NCBI GenBank assembly: GCA_024707255.1 | Contig: JANQAC010000002.1 | Coordinates: forward strand, 366,001 to 430,000 | DNA from: Asticcacaulis sp. | GTDB taxonomy: Bacteria > Pseudomonadota > Alphaproteobacteria > Caulobacterales > Caulobacteraceae | Direction: 5' to 3' | Length of the DNA stretch: 64,000 bases | In this document: in pieces, positions 56,171 through 64,000 of the stretch | How the letters are laid out: each line of letters begins with the position of its first letter | Position numbering within the stretch: the first letter of the stretch is position 1 | Translations under genes and position numbers: made by a program | The notes under the pieces: generated by a model | The model's database searches: none | What the model saw: the letters and a program-made list of their open reading frames with translations, nothing else | Told to the model about the DNA's origin: nothing

Positions 56171-57340
56171 TCAGGCGATTTGCGCCAGCCCGCGTTCAAG
56201 CGCCGCGATCAGGTCCGGGGCTTCTTCCAGGCCGATCGACAGGCGGATCAGGCCGTCGCTAATGCCAGCCGTGGCCAGGGCTTCCGGCGACATGGCAGCA
56301 TGGGTCATCGAGGCCGGATGGACGATCAGGCTCTCGATGCCGCCGAGCGATTCCGCCAGCGAAAACAATTCTATATGGTCGAAAAGCTGTTTTACTGCTT
56401 CAAGTCCGCCGGCCAGCTCAAAGCTCATCATGGCGCCGAAACCAGATTGCTGTTTTTTCGCCAGATCGTGCTGGGGGTGCGACGGCAGGCCGGGATAGTG
56501 GACGGCCTTGACCTTCGGATGGGCATACAGGAATTCCGCGACGGCCTGCGCTGACTGCTGCTGCTGGCGGACGCGGACGAACAGGGTGCGCACGCCGCGG
56601 AGGGTCAGGTAGCTGTCGAACGGCGCGGCTGTGGCGCCCACGCAATTGGCCCACCAGCGATAGAGAGTCACGTCTTCCGGCGTGGTGCAGACCAGGGCGC
56701 CGCCGATCACATCCGAATGGCCGTTGATATATTTGGTGGTCGAGTGGACGACAAAATCGGCGCCGAACTTGATCGGGTTTTGCAGGGCGGGGGACAGGAA
56801 GGTGTTATCGACCGCAACTTTCGCACCGGCTTTATGGCCGAGCGCAATCAGTTTTTCCAGATCGATCAGGCGCATCAGCGGATTGGACGGCGTTTCCAGC
56901 AGGAGCAGGGCCGTCGGTTCGGAAAGGGCCGCTTCGATGGCGGCATCATCGCCCTGATCGACATAGACCAGATCGATCAGCCCCTGTTTGGCGCGGGCAT
57001 TGAGCAGGCGCTGGGTGCCGCCGTAGCAGTCGTGCGGGACGACCACGCGCTTATTACCGGGCAAGTCTTGCCACAGCAGGTCGAGCGCCGCCAGGCCGGA
57101 GGCGGTCATGACCGCGCCGACGCCGCCTTCCAGTTCGGCAATCACCTCGGCGATGATGTCGCGGTTCGGATTGCCGGAGCGGCCATAGTCATAGCTGCGC
57201 TTCTTGCCGAAGCCTTCGAAGCTGTAATTGGTGGTCAGATAGATCGGCGGCATGACCGCGCCGTGCGCCGGATCAGAGTCGATGCCGATATTGATGACCT
57301 TGGTGCCGAGGCCGGCATTTTTCAGATAGTCTTTGGACAC
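56171..57340 (-). CDS. metB: Cystathionine gamma-synthase (PLP enzyme), GTG start
   Basis: It replaces the acyl group of an O-acylhomoserine with cysteine to make cystathionine. It is 389 residues with the Cys/Met-metabolism PLP signature: YGRSGNPNRDIIAEVIAELEGG near 51, the PLP lysine in HSTTKYINGHSDVIGG near 201, and SLGGIESLIVHPASMTHA near 334. It begins at GTG 57340. The metX gene lies upstream on the same strand, with a lipoprotein gene between. A gamma-lyase role is possible, but the neighbour metX favours synthesis. Confidence 0.9.
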   Translation of the reverse strand: MSKDYLKNAGLGTKVINIGIDSDPAHGAVMPPIYLTTNYSFEGFGKKRSYDYGRSGNPNRDIIAEVIAELEGGVGAVMTASGLAALDLLWQDLPGNKRVVVPHDCYGGTQRLLNARAKQGLIDLVYVDQGDDAAIEAALSEPTALLLLETPSNPLMRLIDLEKLIALGHKAGAKVAVDNTFLSPALQNPIKFGADFVVHSTTKYINGHSDVIGGALVCTTPEDVTLYRWWANCVGATAAPFDSYLTLRGVRTLFVRVRQQQQSAQAVAEFLYAHPKVKAVHYPGLPSHPQHDLAKKQQSGFGAMMSFELAGGLEAVKQLFDHIELFSLAESLGGIESLIVHPASMTHAAMSPEALATAGISDGLIRLSIGLEEAPDLIAALERGLAQIA

Positions 57341-57349
57341 GTTAAAGCT

Positions 57350-57835
57350 CTAGTTTGAAGTCGAGGTGGCGGTGGGTTGAGTAGGGCGAACTGATGCTGC
57401 AATTTCCTGTGCCAGCGGGTTACGTTCCTCGCCTTTCATAATCCAGATGTGCAATTCGGAGGGCCAACTATAATCCGTTTGCCATAAGAAACCGCGAATG
57501 GTTTGAGTCTGGTCTGACGCAACAACAATACGGCTTCGCTTGCCGATGTCTGGCTTGGCGATCAGTCCTTCATTGTTATTATCAATATTGGCTGCGTTAC
57601 CAGCATATATGCCGATCAAGGGGGTATTTTTGCAGGTGACGCGTAAAATCGCAAAGTCGAGCTGGGCGTCGCCACCCATCAGATTACACTCTTTCGGCAA
57701 GTCAATTGCAAATGCCTCCTTCGCCTCAACGGATTGGCGCATGTCCTTGGCAGGAGGAGGTGAAGAAGGGGGACGGGACTGACAACTGGCCAATAATAGA
57801 AATGCGGTCGCCGGAATAAGGTATGGCGCTTTCAT
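57350..57835 (-). CDS. Hypothetical lipoprotein between metX and metB
   Basis: A 161-residue protein with a lipoprotein signal (lipobox LASC near residue 18), a Pro/Ser-rich linker and a small domain with LPKECNLMGGDAQLDFAILRVTCKN. Two Cys (near 55 and 72) could form a disulfide. It lies 15 bases after metX and 9 bases before metB, so it is probably in the same transcript and under the same riboswitch. I do not recognise the family, and its role in methionine synthesis is unclear. Its base composition appears lower in G+C than its neighbours. Confidence 0.7.
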   Translation of the reverse strand: MKAPYLIPATAFLLLASCQSRPPSSPPPAKDMRQSVEAKEAFAIDLPKECNLMGGDAQLDFAILRVTCKNTPLIGIYAGNAANIDNNNEGLIAKPDIGKRSRIVVASDQTQTIRGFLWQTDYSWPSELHIWIMKGEERNPLAQEIAASVRPTQPTATSTSN

Positions 57836-57850
57836 AATTCTCCCCCTCGG

Positions 57851-58831
57851 TCATTTTAGTGAAGTGCGAACGATTTCAGAAACGAGTTTGATTTCCTTCA
57901 GGAAAGCATCGTGGCCATAAAGTGAGGGAAAGTCGATAAAGACACTGTCAGACAGCGCCTCGTGCAGAGCCTTCATGTCTTCGTAAGGCACCAGCCGGTC
58001 GGTCGGGACGGCGGCCAGGAAGACCTTGGCCTTGATTTTCGACGGGTCGACGCGGTGGCGGTCCAGACTGTCGGACATCGAGATCCAGCGGTTGACGTCG
58101 GTGGCGGTATAGGCGTCACCACGGGCGCGCAGATAGCCGCAGACGACATAGTTGCCGCCGGCCGTTTCCGGCGGCGGACCATCGAAGCGTTCAGAAAATT
58201 CGGCGTCGGAACGATAGGTCGTCATGGCCAGTTGCCGGGCGAGCGAAATGCCATCCTGCGGCCGACCGGTCTCCTTACCGAATTGCAGCAGGCGGCGTTG
58301 CAGGCCTCGGAAGGCGGTGGCCATCGGATGGGCGCGGTGGGCGGCAGAGATGACGCACAGGCGCTCAACCGCATCAGGGTACAGCTCGGCAAAGGCGAGG
58401 CCGATCATGGCGCCGTAGGAGGCGCCGATAAAGCTGTAAATTTTCTCAACGCCTAACTGGTCGAGCAGCAGCTTTACCAGCCGCGCCTGATCGTGGGTGG
58501 TGATGGTATAGACCTGCGAAGCCGGCAGGCGCGGGGCGAATTCGATGGAGAGGACGCGGAAGCGGTTGAGATCGAGCGCCTCACCAGGCCCGGCCACGCC
58601 TTCCCACCAACCGGGCGCCGTGTCGGTCGTGTCTTCCTTGGCGAACAGCACGCGCCCGGCGGAAATGCCGCCCGCCGCCACGACCACCGGAGCTTCCTTC
58701 GGGCCATAGAGCCGCGCCACTACGTCTGCCTGTTCCAGCTTCATGCCGCTTTGCAGGCGGAAATCGGCGGGAATGGGAGCGATGATATCGGTGCCGATCA
58801 GGTCGGGCGCGCTGAAGGTGTGGGCGTTCAT
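57851..58831 (-). CDS. metX: Homoserine O-acyltransferase, MetX type
   Basis: A 326-residue alpha/beta-hydrolase-fold acyltransferase that activates homoserine for methionine synthesis. The catalytic triad is visible: Ser in FIGASYGAMIGLA near 147, Asp in VPTDRLVPYED near 278 and His in YGHDAFLKE near 308, the usual MetX C-terminal motif. It is shorter than classic MetX (about 370 residues). Whether it uses acetyl- or succinyl-CoA cannot be told from sequence. A SAM riboswitch precedes it. Confidence 0.85.
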   Translation of the reverse strand: MNAHTFSAPDLIGTDIIAPIPADFRLQSGMKLEQADVVARLYGPKEAPVVVAAGGISAGRVLFAKEDTTDTAPGWWEGVAGPGEALDLNRFRVLSIEFAPRLPASQVYTITTHDQARLVKLLLDQLGVEKIYSFIGASYGAMIGLAFAELYPDAVERLCVISAAHRAHPMATAFRGLQRRLLQFGKETGRPQDGISLARQLAMTTYRSDAEFSERFDGPPPETAGGNYVVCGYLRARGDAYTATDVNRWISMSDSLDRHRVDPSKIKAKVFLAAVPTDRLVPYEDMKALHEALSDSVFIDFPSLYGHDAFLKEIKLVSEIVRTSLK

Positions 58832-58836
58832 GGTGT

Positions 58837-58864
58837 GTCCGGTCGCTGCAAAACCTCACCGGAC
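58837..58864 (-). promoter_or_regulatory. Hairpin covering the metX leader near the start codon
   Basis: On the metX strand GTCCGGT (58864-58858) pairs with ACCGGAC (58843-58837), closing a loop that contains GTGAGG, just before the ATG at 58831. It may sequester the translation-initiation region as part of the riboswitch expression platform. A weaker ACGCC/GGCGT hairpin with a T tract lies nearer the aptamer. Confidence 0.4.
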
Positions 58865-58903
58865 CAGACGGGAAAAGACGCCGCGCGGGCGTTGGACTTC
58901 CGT

Positions 58904-59006
58904 CTCATCTGTCAGGGAAATGCGCCCTGTAGGAGTTGGCACCATACCAGATATCTGGCGGTTGCCCCAGCGTCGTTGGGCCTTTCCCTCGGCTGGTCTC
59001 GATGAG
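58904..59006 (-). promoter_or_regulatory. SAM riboswitch (SAM-I / S-box type) of metX
   Basis: On the metX strand the aptamer runs from CTCATC (59006-59001) to GATGAG (58909-58904), which close the P1 helix. Between them lie the conserved SAM-I blocks in order: GAGGGAAAGGCCC, GGGGCAACC, GGTGCCAACTCCTACAG and TGACAGATGAG. SAM binding would lower metX (and probably lipoprotein and metB) expression. SAM-II is the more usual class in alphaproteobacteria, so the class deserves a covariance-model check. Confidence 0.88.
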
Positions 59007-59116
59007 TAAGCGCCTATATGCGCAAATGCTGCTGTTGCGTCAAGAGGGCTTCATCGGGCGGAATATATTCCGGAGGCAAAAGCTCAGGGTTGCACATGTC
59101 GAACGCCTAACATAAT

Positions 59117-59848
59117 GTGTGCGGTATGATAGACCTCAGCAAATTGCAGCGTTTCGGTTTTCCCGCCACAACTTTTCTACTGCCGGAACTTGAAAAGCAG
59201 AATATCGAGTGTGGAACGCTCTATCTGAGCGAGACGGCTAAAAAAAAGCCACCAAGAATTACGCATTCAGATAATGCGGCAAAAAATACAATTATCGTAT
59301 GTTGTCCGCTGGACGCTCCGATTATGCTTCAAGGCTCTGATAATCTCGTTGTTATCATTGGCGCGTCTAGTAAGCAGGCGAGAATGGGGCTGAACTTCTG
59401 GGGCGACAATGCTATCTTCGCTATAGGTCAGGGCACGACTGTTGGCGGCCTGGAGGCTGAATTTCGTAACGATGACGCCTTGATTATCGGTGCAGATTGC
59501 ATGATTTCCAAAGGTGTAACTTTTCGCCCCAACGACATGCACCCGGTTTTTGATGAAACTGACCGACAGATTAATAAGTCGGCGCCCATTGTTGTCCGGG
59601 ACCACGTGTGGATTGGCCAGTCTGTCATGGTGCTAAAGGGAAAGACAATTGAAGCGGGAGCCGTGATAGGGGCCGGTTCTGTCATAACGAAGGATGTTCC
59701 GCAAGCGTGCGCGGTTGGGGGAAATCCTGCTAAAATCGTACGAGAGCGCATATACTGGACCCGCGACAGAATACCCACATATAGTGAGCGTCAGGAAGCC
59801 AAGAGTTATATTCAGCCAGTTATTGGCGTTGCTGCAACCGGCCGATAA
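59117..59848 (+). CDS. Hexapeptide-repeat acyltransferase, GTG start
   Basis: A 243-residue protein with a left-handed beta-helix formed by hexapeptide repeats (from about 70: NLVVIIGASS, NAIFAIGQGTTVGG, DALIIGADCMISKGVTF) and the closing acetyltransferase segment VWIGQSVMVLKGKTIEAGAVIGAGSVITKDVP, PAKIVRERI. Such enzymes acylate sugars or lipopolysaccharide precursors. Start codons GTG 59117 and ATG 59126 are both possible. The base composition is visibly lower in G+C than the surrounding genes and includes an A8 tract (59240-59247), suggesting recent transfer. The gap 59849-60041 holds nothing recognised. Confidence 0.85.
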   Translation: MCGMIDLSKLQRFGFPATTFLLPELEKQNIECGTLYLSETAKKKPPRITHSDNAAKNTIIVCCPLDAPIMLQGSDNLVVIIGASSKQARMGLNFWGDNAIFAIGQGTTVGGLEAEFRNDDALIIGADCMISKGVTFRPNDMHPVFDETDRQINKSAPIVVRDHVWIGQSVMVLKGKTIEAGAVIGAGSVITKDVPQACAVGGNPAKIVRERIYWTRDRIPTYSERQEAKSYIQPVIGVAATGR

Positions 59849-60041
59849 TATCTTAGCCCTTTCCGCATTTAATGGGGCTCCGCCGGGCAGACGATGAGTG
59901 CTCCCGCTGCCAATCGGCACCAGCAAAACATGGCAAACTGAGTTTAGTTCGGATTCCAAATCCTGATAGCAAGCTTCCGTCGTATGGTAATAGGTTTTTG
60001 TGAGCAGAGTCTCACCAAGACATTTTGGTGCCATTTATCTT

Positions 60042-60956
60042 CTATGCCGCGGGCTTAGCCGGCCTGAATCGGCGCCATTCGGAGAGGACGATCCCGCCGC
60101 AGACAAGCGCCAGCGCCACGATATGGAAGCCATGCAGCGGTTCGCGCAGGATCAGCACGGCGAGAAAGACGCCGAAGATCGGCAGCAGGTTGATGAAGAG
60201 GCCGGCGCGGTTGGGGCCGATCAGTTCGATGCCGGCGATATAGGTGGCCGAGGCCAGCAGGGCAACGAACAGCGCAGCATAGGCCACCACGCCCCAGCCG
60301 GTAGCGTCCGGCGCGCCGAACGGGTGGGTAAGCGCGCGCCAGATGATGAAGGGCACGCAGGTCAGCGCGCCGCTGATGCACGGAATAGCCAGCAAGCTTT
60401 GCCAGTGGATCATCGGCTTCCATTTCAGGCTGATCGTATAGCCGCCATAGACGAGAATGGCGCCCAGCATCATCACGTCGCCGATATTGAGCTTCAGGTG
60501 CAGAAGCTGGTGGATATCGCCGTGGCTGGCGGTGATCAGGACGCCGGTGAAGGTCATGACGAAACCGGTGAGTTGCGCCGCCGTCGCCTTGATGCGGAAA
60601 ATCAGGAAGTTGCCGAGGAAGATGATCAGCGGAATGCCGGCCTGTTCGATCATGACATTGACAGCCGCCGTTTGGGTGAGGGCGGAGTAGAGCAGGATAT
60701 TGAACAGGGCGAAACCGCTGGCGCCATAGCCGAACAAAAGCGGCCAGTGGCGTTTGATCACCGGCCAGTCGGCTTTCAGATGTTTGACGGACAGGACCGT
60801 GATGACGAGGGCGGCGATCGACCAGCGCAGGGTGGTCAGCAGGATCGGATCGACATGGCCGGCGGCGATCTTGCCCGCCACGCTGTTACCGGCCCAGATC
60901 AGGCTGGTCAGGATGAGAAGGCCATAGGCCCGGAAAAGAACGGCGTAGCTGTGCAT
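60042..60956 (-). CDS. EamA/DMT-superfamily transporter
   Basis: A 304-residue inner-membrane protein with about ten helices in two EamA repeats (GLLILTSLIWAGNSVAGKIAAG near 10 and MLGAILVYGGYTISLKWKPM near 160). The ATG at 60956 begins the first helix neatly; the open frame continues to 61040 but adds unlikely residues. Such proteins export amino acids or metabolites. It is divergent from the aspartate kinase fusion, so an export role for threonine or related compounds is possible but only inferred. Confidence 0.9.
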   Translation of the reverse strand: MHSYAVLFRAYGLLILTSLIWAGNSVAGKIAAGHVDPILLTTLRWSIAALVITVLSVKHLKADWPVIKRHWPLLFGYGASGFALFNILLYSALTQTAAVNVMIEQAGIPLIIFLGNFLIFRIKATAAQLTGFVMTFTGVLITASHGDIHQLLHLKLNIGDVMMLGAILVYGGYTISLKWKPMIHWQSLLAIPCISGALTCVPFIIWRALTHPFGAPDATGWGVVAYAALFVALLASATYIAGIELIGPNRAGLFINLLPIFGVFLAVLILREPLHGFHIVALALVCGGIVLSEWRRFRPAKPAA

Positions 60957-61111
60957 GAGGCTGCTTTGCCGTATTGCTGTCCGTTGTTCAAGCCCGGTTA
61001 CGGTTGCGCACGAAACCAACGCCAAGAATCTTAACGCCAAACACGTTTTTTCTTGGCTCCGGCGCCAAAGTCTTATAGCGACCGTGCAAATTGGTCTGAA
61101 ACGGGTGAATT

Positions 61112-62782
61112 ATGTCTGTCCTGGTCGTTAAGTTCGGTGGGTCTGTGCTGACGAGCGAAAGCGCGCTGCAACGCGCGGTCTCCGAGATTTACCGCTATGT
61201 CCGTGACGCCCACAAGGTGATCGCCGTGGTTTCGGCCTTCAAGGGGCAGACCGACCAGCTTCTGCGCCTGGCCGGCAGCTATACGCAAGCCTCCGTATCC
61301 TCGGCCACGCCGCATCTGGTAGCGACCGGCGAAATGCGTGCGGCCAGCTTGCTCGCCATGGCCTGCGAACGCTCGGGCATCGTAACGCAATTCCGTTCGG
61401 CCAACGAGATCGGCCTGGTCGCCGAGGGCGAGCACCTGAACGCCAATCCCGTTTCGATCAAGGCCGAGGTGCTGACCGGCGATCTCGAAAAAGTCGACCT
61501 GGTGGTCGTGCCGGGCTATGTGGCGGAAAACGCTGCCGGTGAGCCGGTGCTGCTGGGCCGCGGTGGTTCGGACCTGACGGCTGTTTTCATAGCCAAGGCG
61601 CTGGGCGTGACCGCTCGCCTGATCAAGGATGTCGATGCCGTCTATGACGCCGACCCGGCCAATGTTGGCGATTCCGCCAAACCCTACGAGTCGTTGAACT
61701 GGGACGAGGCGCTGAAAATCGCCTTCCCCGTAGTGCAGGGCAAGGCCATGCGTTTCGCCGCCGATAATGGCCTGACAGTTCAGGTGGCCGGCCTGGCGCG
61801 CGGCTATGAAACCACGCTCGGCACCGAAACGGTCTACCGCAAGGCCCAGACCCTGAAGCGCCCGATCCGCATCGCCGTGATGGGCGCCGGCGGGGTCGGT
61901 TCCAAGTTCCTCGAACGCTGCCTGGAATGGCCAGAGATGATCGAGGTCGATCGCATCCTGGTGCGCGATGCCTCGAAGCGCCGCGATCATCCGCTGGCGG
62001 CGAAATTCACATCGGATGCCCGGTCGTTCGTACGCAATGATGTCGATGTGTTCGTCGATATCGGCACGGGCGTGTCGCCCTCGGCCGAACTGCTGGAAGG
62101 CTTCCTCAAGGCCGGTGTTTCGGTCACCAGCGCCAACAAGCAGGCTGTGGCCGCCTCAGCCGACAAGCTGCGCGCCGCCGCAAAGGCTTCCGGCGCCATG
62201 CTGACCTATTCGGCTTCGGTAGGTGGCGGGGCCCCGATCATCGAAGCGCTGAAACGTGCCGTGGCCGCCGGCCACAAGATCAAGTCGCTGGCCGGTGTGC
62301 TCAACGGCACCTCCAACTTCGTCATCGATCAGGTGGAATCGGGCAAGACCTTCGACGCCGCCATGGATGAAGCCCGTCGCTTAGGTTTCGCCGAGCCGGA
62401 CTCGACCGCCGATCTCGACGGCACCGATGTCGGCGCCAAGCTGAAACTGCTGCGCGAAATCGCCTTCCCTGGCCAGACGCCGAAACATATCGAGGTCGGC
62501 CAGATCACCGAGGAGTCGCTGGTCATTCCGAAGGGCAAGGGCCTGCGCTATGTGGCGCGCGCCTATCCGACGGCGAACGGCCTGGAAGGTTCGATGAAGC
62601 TGGAAGTGCTGGATGCCAATCATTATCTCGTCGGCGCGCGTGGCGAGCAAAACCGCGCCATAATCGAATTGGATAATGGTGAGACCTGGTACGTCACCGG
62701 CAAGGGCGCCGGCGCCTGGCCGACCTCGGAATCGCTGCTGGCCGATACCCTGCAAATCGCCCGCGAGATGCCCCTCAAGTGA
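61112..62782 (+). CDS. Compact aspartate kinase-homoserine dehydrogenase fusion lacking ACT domains
   Basis: A 556-residue bifunctional enzyme catalysing aspartate phosphorylation and homoserine formation. The kinase domain (about 1-250) starts VLVVKFGGSVL and has VVSAFKGQTDQLL, LGRGGSDLTAV near 149 and KDVDAVYDADP near 171. The dehydrogenase domain (about 253-556) has the Rossmann GAGGVGSKF near 259, SANKQAVAA near 330 and GVLNGTSNFVI, FAEPDSTADLDGTDVGAKLKLL with the catalytic Lys. E. coli ThrA has about 820 residues because two ACT domains lie between; here they are absent, so feedback control must differ. GTG of the next gene overlaps the stop. Confidence 0.88.
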   Translation: MSVLVVKFGGSVLTSESALQRAVSEIYRYVRDAHKVIAVVSAFKGQTDQLLRLAGSYTQASVSSATPHLVATGEMRAASLLAMACERSGIVTQFRSANEIGLVAEGEHLNANPVSIKAEVLTGDLEKVDLVVVPGYVAENAAGEPVLLGRGGSDLTAVFIAKALGVTARLIKDVDAVYDADPANVGDSAKPYESLNWDEALKIAFPVVQGKAMRFAADNGLTVQVAGLARGYETTLGTETVYRKAQTLKRPIRIAVMGAGGVGSKFLERCLEWPEMIEVDRILVRDASKRRDHPLAAKFTSDARSFVRNDVDVFVDIGTGVSPSAELLEGFLKAGVSVTSANKQAVAASADKLRAAAKASGAMLTYSASVGGGAPIIEALKRAVAAGHKIKSLAGVLNGTSNFVIDQVESGKTFDAAMDEARRLGFAEPDSTADLDGTDVGAKLKLLREIAFPGQTPKHIEVGQITEESLVIPKGKGLRYVARAYPTANGLEGSMKLEVLDANHYLVGARGEQNRAIIELDNGETWYVTGKGAGAWPTSESLLADTLQIAREMPLK

Positions 62783-63129
62783 CGCCGGCTGCCTTCAACG
62801 CCTTCTGCGCCAGTTTGCCCCAATCCACCCATGTGGTGCAGTGGGGCGGGGCCGATGTCTGGAAGGTAGGGGGAAAGGTCTACGCGATTGCGGGTTGGTT
62901 GGATGATATCGGGCTTTCGGTCAGTTTCAAGGTGACGCCGATCGGTTATGAAATCCTCAGCGACGCCGATGGCTGCAGGCCGGCGCCCTATTTGGCCTCA
63001 CGCGGCATGAAGTGGATTCAGGCCAGGGGCATCCCCGATGATGACCTGATGGATCATGTGCGCGGGTCATATGATATTATTGTCGCCGCCCTGCCGAAGA
63101 AAACGAGACGCGAACTGGGACTTTCATGA
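62779..63129 (+). CDS. MmcQ/YjbR family protein, GTG start
   Basis: A 116-residue small protein with the MmcQ/YjbR fold, related to double-wing DNA-binding domains. The patterns VVQWGGADVWKVGGKVYAIAG near 19 and SVSFKVTPIGYEILSD, then PYLASRGMKWIQA near 70 match this family. It starts at GTG 62779, overlapping the previous stop by four bases, and its stop overlaps the rlmJ start in ATGA. It is thus probably in one operon with the two neighbours. Its function is unknown. Confidence 0.85.
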   Translation: MTPAAFNAFCASLPQSTHVVQWGGADVWKVGGKVYAIAGWLDDIGLSVSFKVTPIGYEILSDADGCRPAPYLASRGMKWIQARGIPDDDLMDHVRGSYDIIVAALPKKTRRELGLS

Positions 63130-63959
63130 ACTATAGACACGGCTTTCACGCCGGGAATTTTGCCGATCTCGCCAAGCACGCCGCCGTGCTGACCCTGTTG
63201 CGCCTGCTGCGGAACAATGAAAAGCCGCTGCTGGTGGTCGATACGCACGCCGGCGCCGGCTATTACGACCTGTCCAATCCTGACTTTTCCCGCTCGAAAG
63301 AGGCCGAAGCCGGCATCAAGTACCTGATGGGGCGCGACGTGCCGGAAAGCCTGAAACCGCTGGCCGATTATGTCCGGGCCAAGAACGCCAAGGCGGGGTT
63401 CAAGGGACAGATCGGCATCTATCCGGGGTCGCCGGTGCTGATCCTCGATCACCAGCGCGCCGGTGACCAGTATGTCGGCTGCGAACTGCGTGACGATGAT
63501 GTGCGCCTGCTGGCCGAACGCATCGAGCCACGCGGTCAGGCGATCAAGGCTGATGGCTACAAGGTGGCCCGGCAAACCACCGAGGGCGATGAGGATTTGC
63601 TATACCTGATCGATCCGCCGTTTGAAAAACCGGATGACTATAAGCAGATTACCGAGACGGTGCGTGATGTGCTGACGCTCAGGGGCAATGCGCGCTTCCT
63701 GATCTGGCTGCCGCTCAAGGACCTGGAAACCTTCGATTCCTGGCTGCGTCATATGGAACGTGAAATCGGCGAAATCGCCCAGATGGTGGTGGCCGAACTT
63801 CGTCTGCGGCCACTGTGGAATCCGATGAAAATGAACGGCTGCGCCCTGGTGACGGTCAATGCGCCGGATGATTTCGCCCCCCTGCTGACCGCCATCTGTG
63901 AGGATGTGGTGGCGACTTTCGGCGAAACAGGCGGACAGGCGCGCATAAGGATATTGTGA
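63126..63959 (+). CDS. rlmJ: 23S rRNA (adenine2030-N6)-methyltransferase RlmJ
   Basis: It methylates A2030 of 23S rRNA. It is 277 residues, starting MNYRHGFHAGNFADLAKHAAVL, the well-conserved family start. The SAM-binding and catalytic segments are VVDTHAGAGYYDL near 37 and LIDPPFEKPDDY near 160, the DPPF motif of N6-adenine methyltransferases. The ATG overlaps the stop of the MmcQ-like gene by four bases. A short hairpin (TCGCCATATTGGCGA) follows the stop, without a T tract. Confidence 0.95.
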   Translation: MNYRHGFHAGNFADLAKHAAVLTLLRLLRNNEKPLLVVDTHAGAGYYDLSNPDFSRSKEAEAGIKYLMGRDVPESLKPLADYVRAKNAKAGFKGQIGIYPGSPVLILDHQRAGDQYVGCELRDDDVRLLAERIEPRGQAIKADGYKVARQTTEGDEDLLYLIDPPFEKPDDYKQITETVRDVLTLRGNARFLIWLPLKDLETFDSWLRHMEREIGEIAQMVVAELRLRPLWNPMKMNGCALVTVNAPDDFAPLLTAICEDVVATFGETGGQARIRIL

Positions 63960-64000
63960 TCGCTCGCCATATTGGCGATTAATACCCGCCATGCTATGTT

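Noticed and set aside
59633..60034. Minus-strand open frame of 133 residues downstream of the acyltransferase
   Set aside because: It overlaps the acyltransferase antisense, has no ribosome binding site and no recognisable motif.
60000..61034. A 344-residue plus-strand frame opposite the EamA transporter
   Set aside because: Asp/Glu/Gln/Arg-rich shadow of membrane-protein codons.

Overview
The window is GC-rich, densely packed bacterial chromosome, about 60% G+C by eye. It fits an alphaproteobacterium of the Caulobacterales, most likely an Asticcacaulis-like genus. The best evidence is a SpmX polarity protein at 34185-36536: a detoxified phage-lysozyme domain, a very long intermediate region and two C-terminal membrane segments. 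SpmX is known from this order and long versions are known from Asticcacaulis. The genus is an inference.

Layout. 1-1217: end of the str operon (tuf). 1422-5020: three accessory genes (glutathione S-transferase, CelD/BcsL-type acetyltransferase, Tat-exported GH43 glycosidase) that separate tuf from the S10 operon. 5021-19898: S10, spc and alpha ribosomal operons (rpsJ to rplQ, with secY, adk and rpoA), with structured leaders before rpsJ and rpsM and an internal terminator hairpin between rpmD and rplO. 19899-31883: mixed housekeeping and envelope genes (NPP phosphodiesterase, MFS transporter, HtrA protease, KANL3/Tex30-like hydrolase, M61 peptidase, rarA, two DUF805 proteins, an RNA pseudouridine synthase, lipB) and two small genes at 20101 and 27266. 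32070-38934: FliN-like protein, tRNA-Leu(GAG), mgtE, spmX, a cNMP-binding patatin and a DUF1489 protein. 39001-39830: a toxin-antitoxin pair with a fused antitoxin and a VapC toxin. 39842-51511: panC, SPOR lipoprotein, half-size MprF, sfsA, cinA-like, M28 peptidase, tRNA-Leu(TAA), class II amidotransferase, AlkB-like dioxygenase, RluB-like synthase, M23 peptidase, a cytochrome c-sugar dehydrogenase fusion and an Hpt protein. 51591-56134: GH51 arabinofuranosidase, the ohrR/ohr divergent pair, a duplicated-domain secreted protein and a Tat-exported TIM-barrel isomerase. 56171-63959: methionine and threonine genes (metB, a lipoprotein, metX under a SAM riboswitch, a compact aspartate kinase-homoserine dehydrogenase fusion), an acyltransferase, an EamA transporter, an MmcQ/YjbR protein and rlmJ.

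How genes work together. GH43 and GH51 suggest breakdown of arabinoxylan. MetX, MetB and the kinase-dehydrogenase fusion cover aspartate to cystathionine, apart from aspartate-semialdehyde dehydrogenase, and S-adenosylmethionine sensing sits in front of metX. OhrR and Ohr form a peroxide-responsive switch with operator dyads lying on the ohr promoter.

Caution on sequence quality. Ten apparent frame shifts fall in nine genes, including the essential rplB and rpoA. Each is repaired by one small indel, often in a short homopolymer. They look like consensus errors in the assembly rather than real pseudogenes, and coordinates of those genes are given across the break.

No CRISPR array, rRNA gene, insertion sequence or prophage was seen. 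The most interesting candidates for new biology are the fused antitoxin/VapC module, the 49-residue small gene with its own hairpin leader and terminator, the S10-operon leader attenuator, and the compact kinase-dehydrogenase lacking ACT domains.
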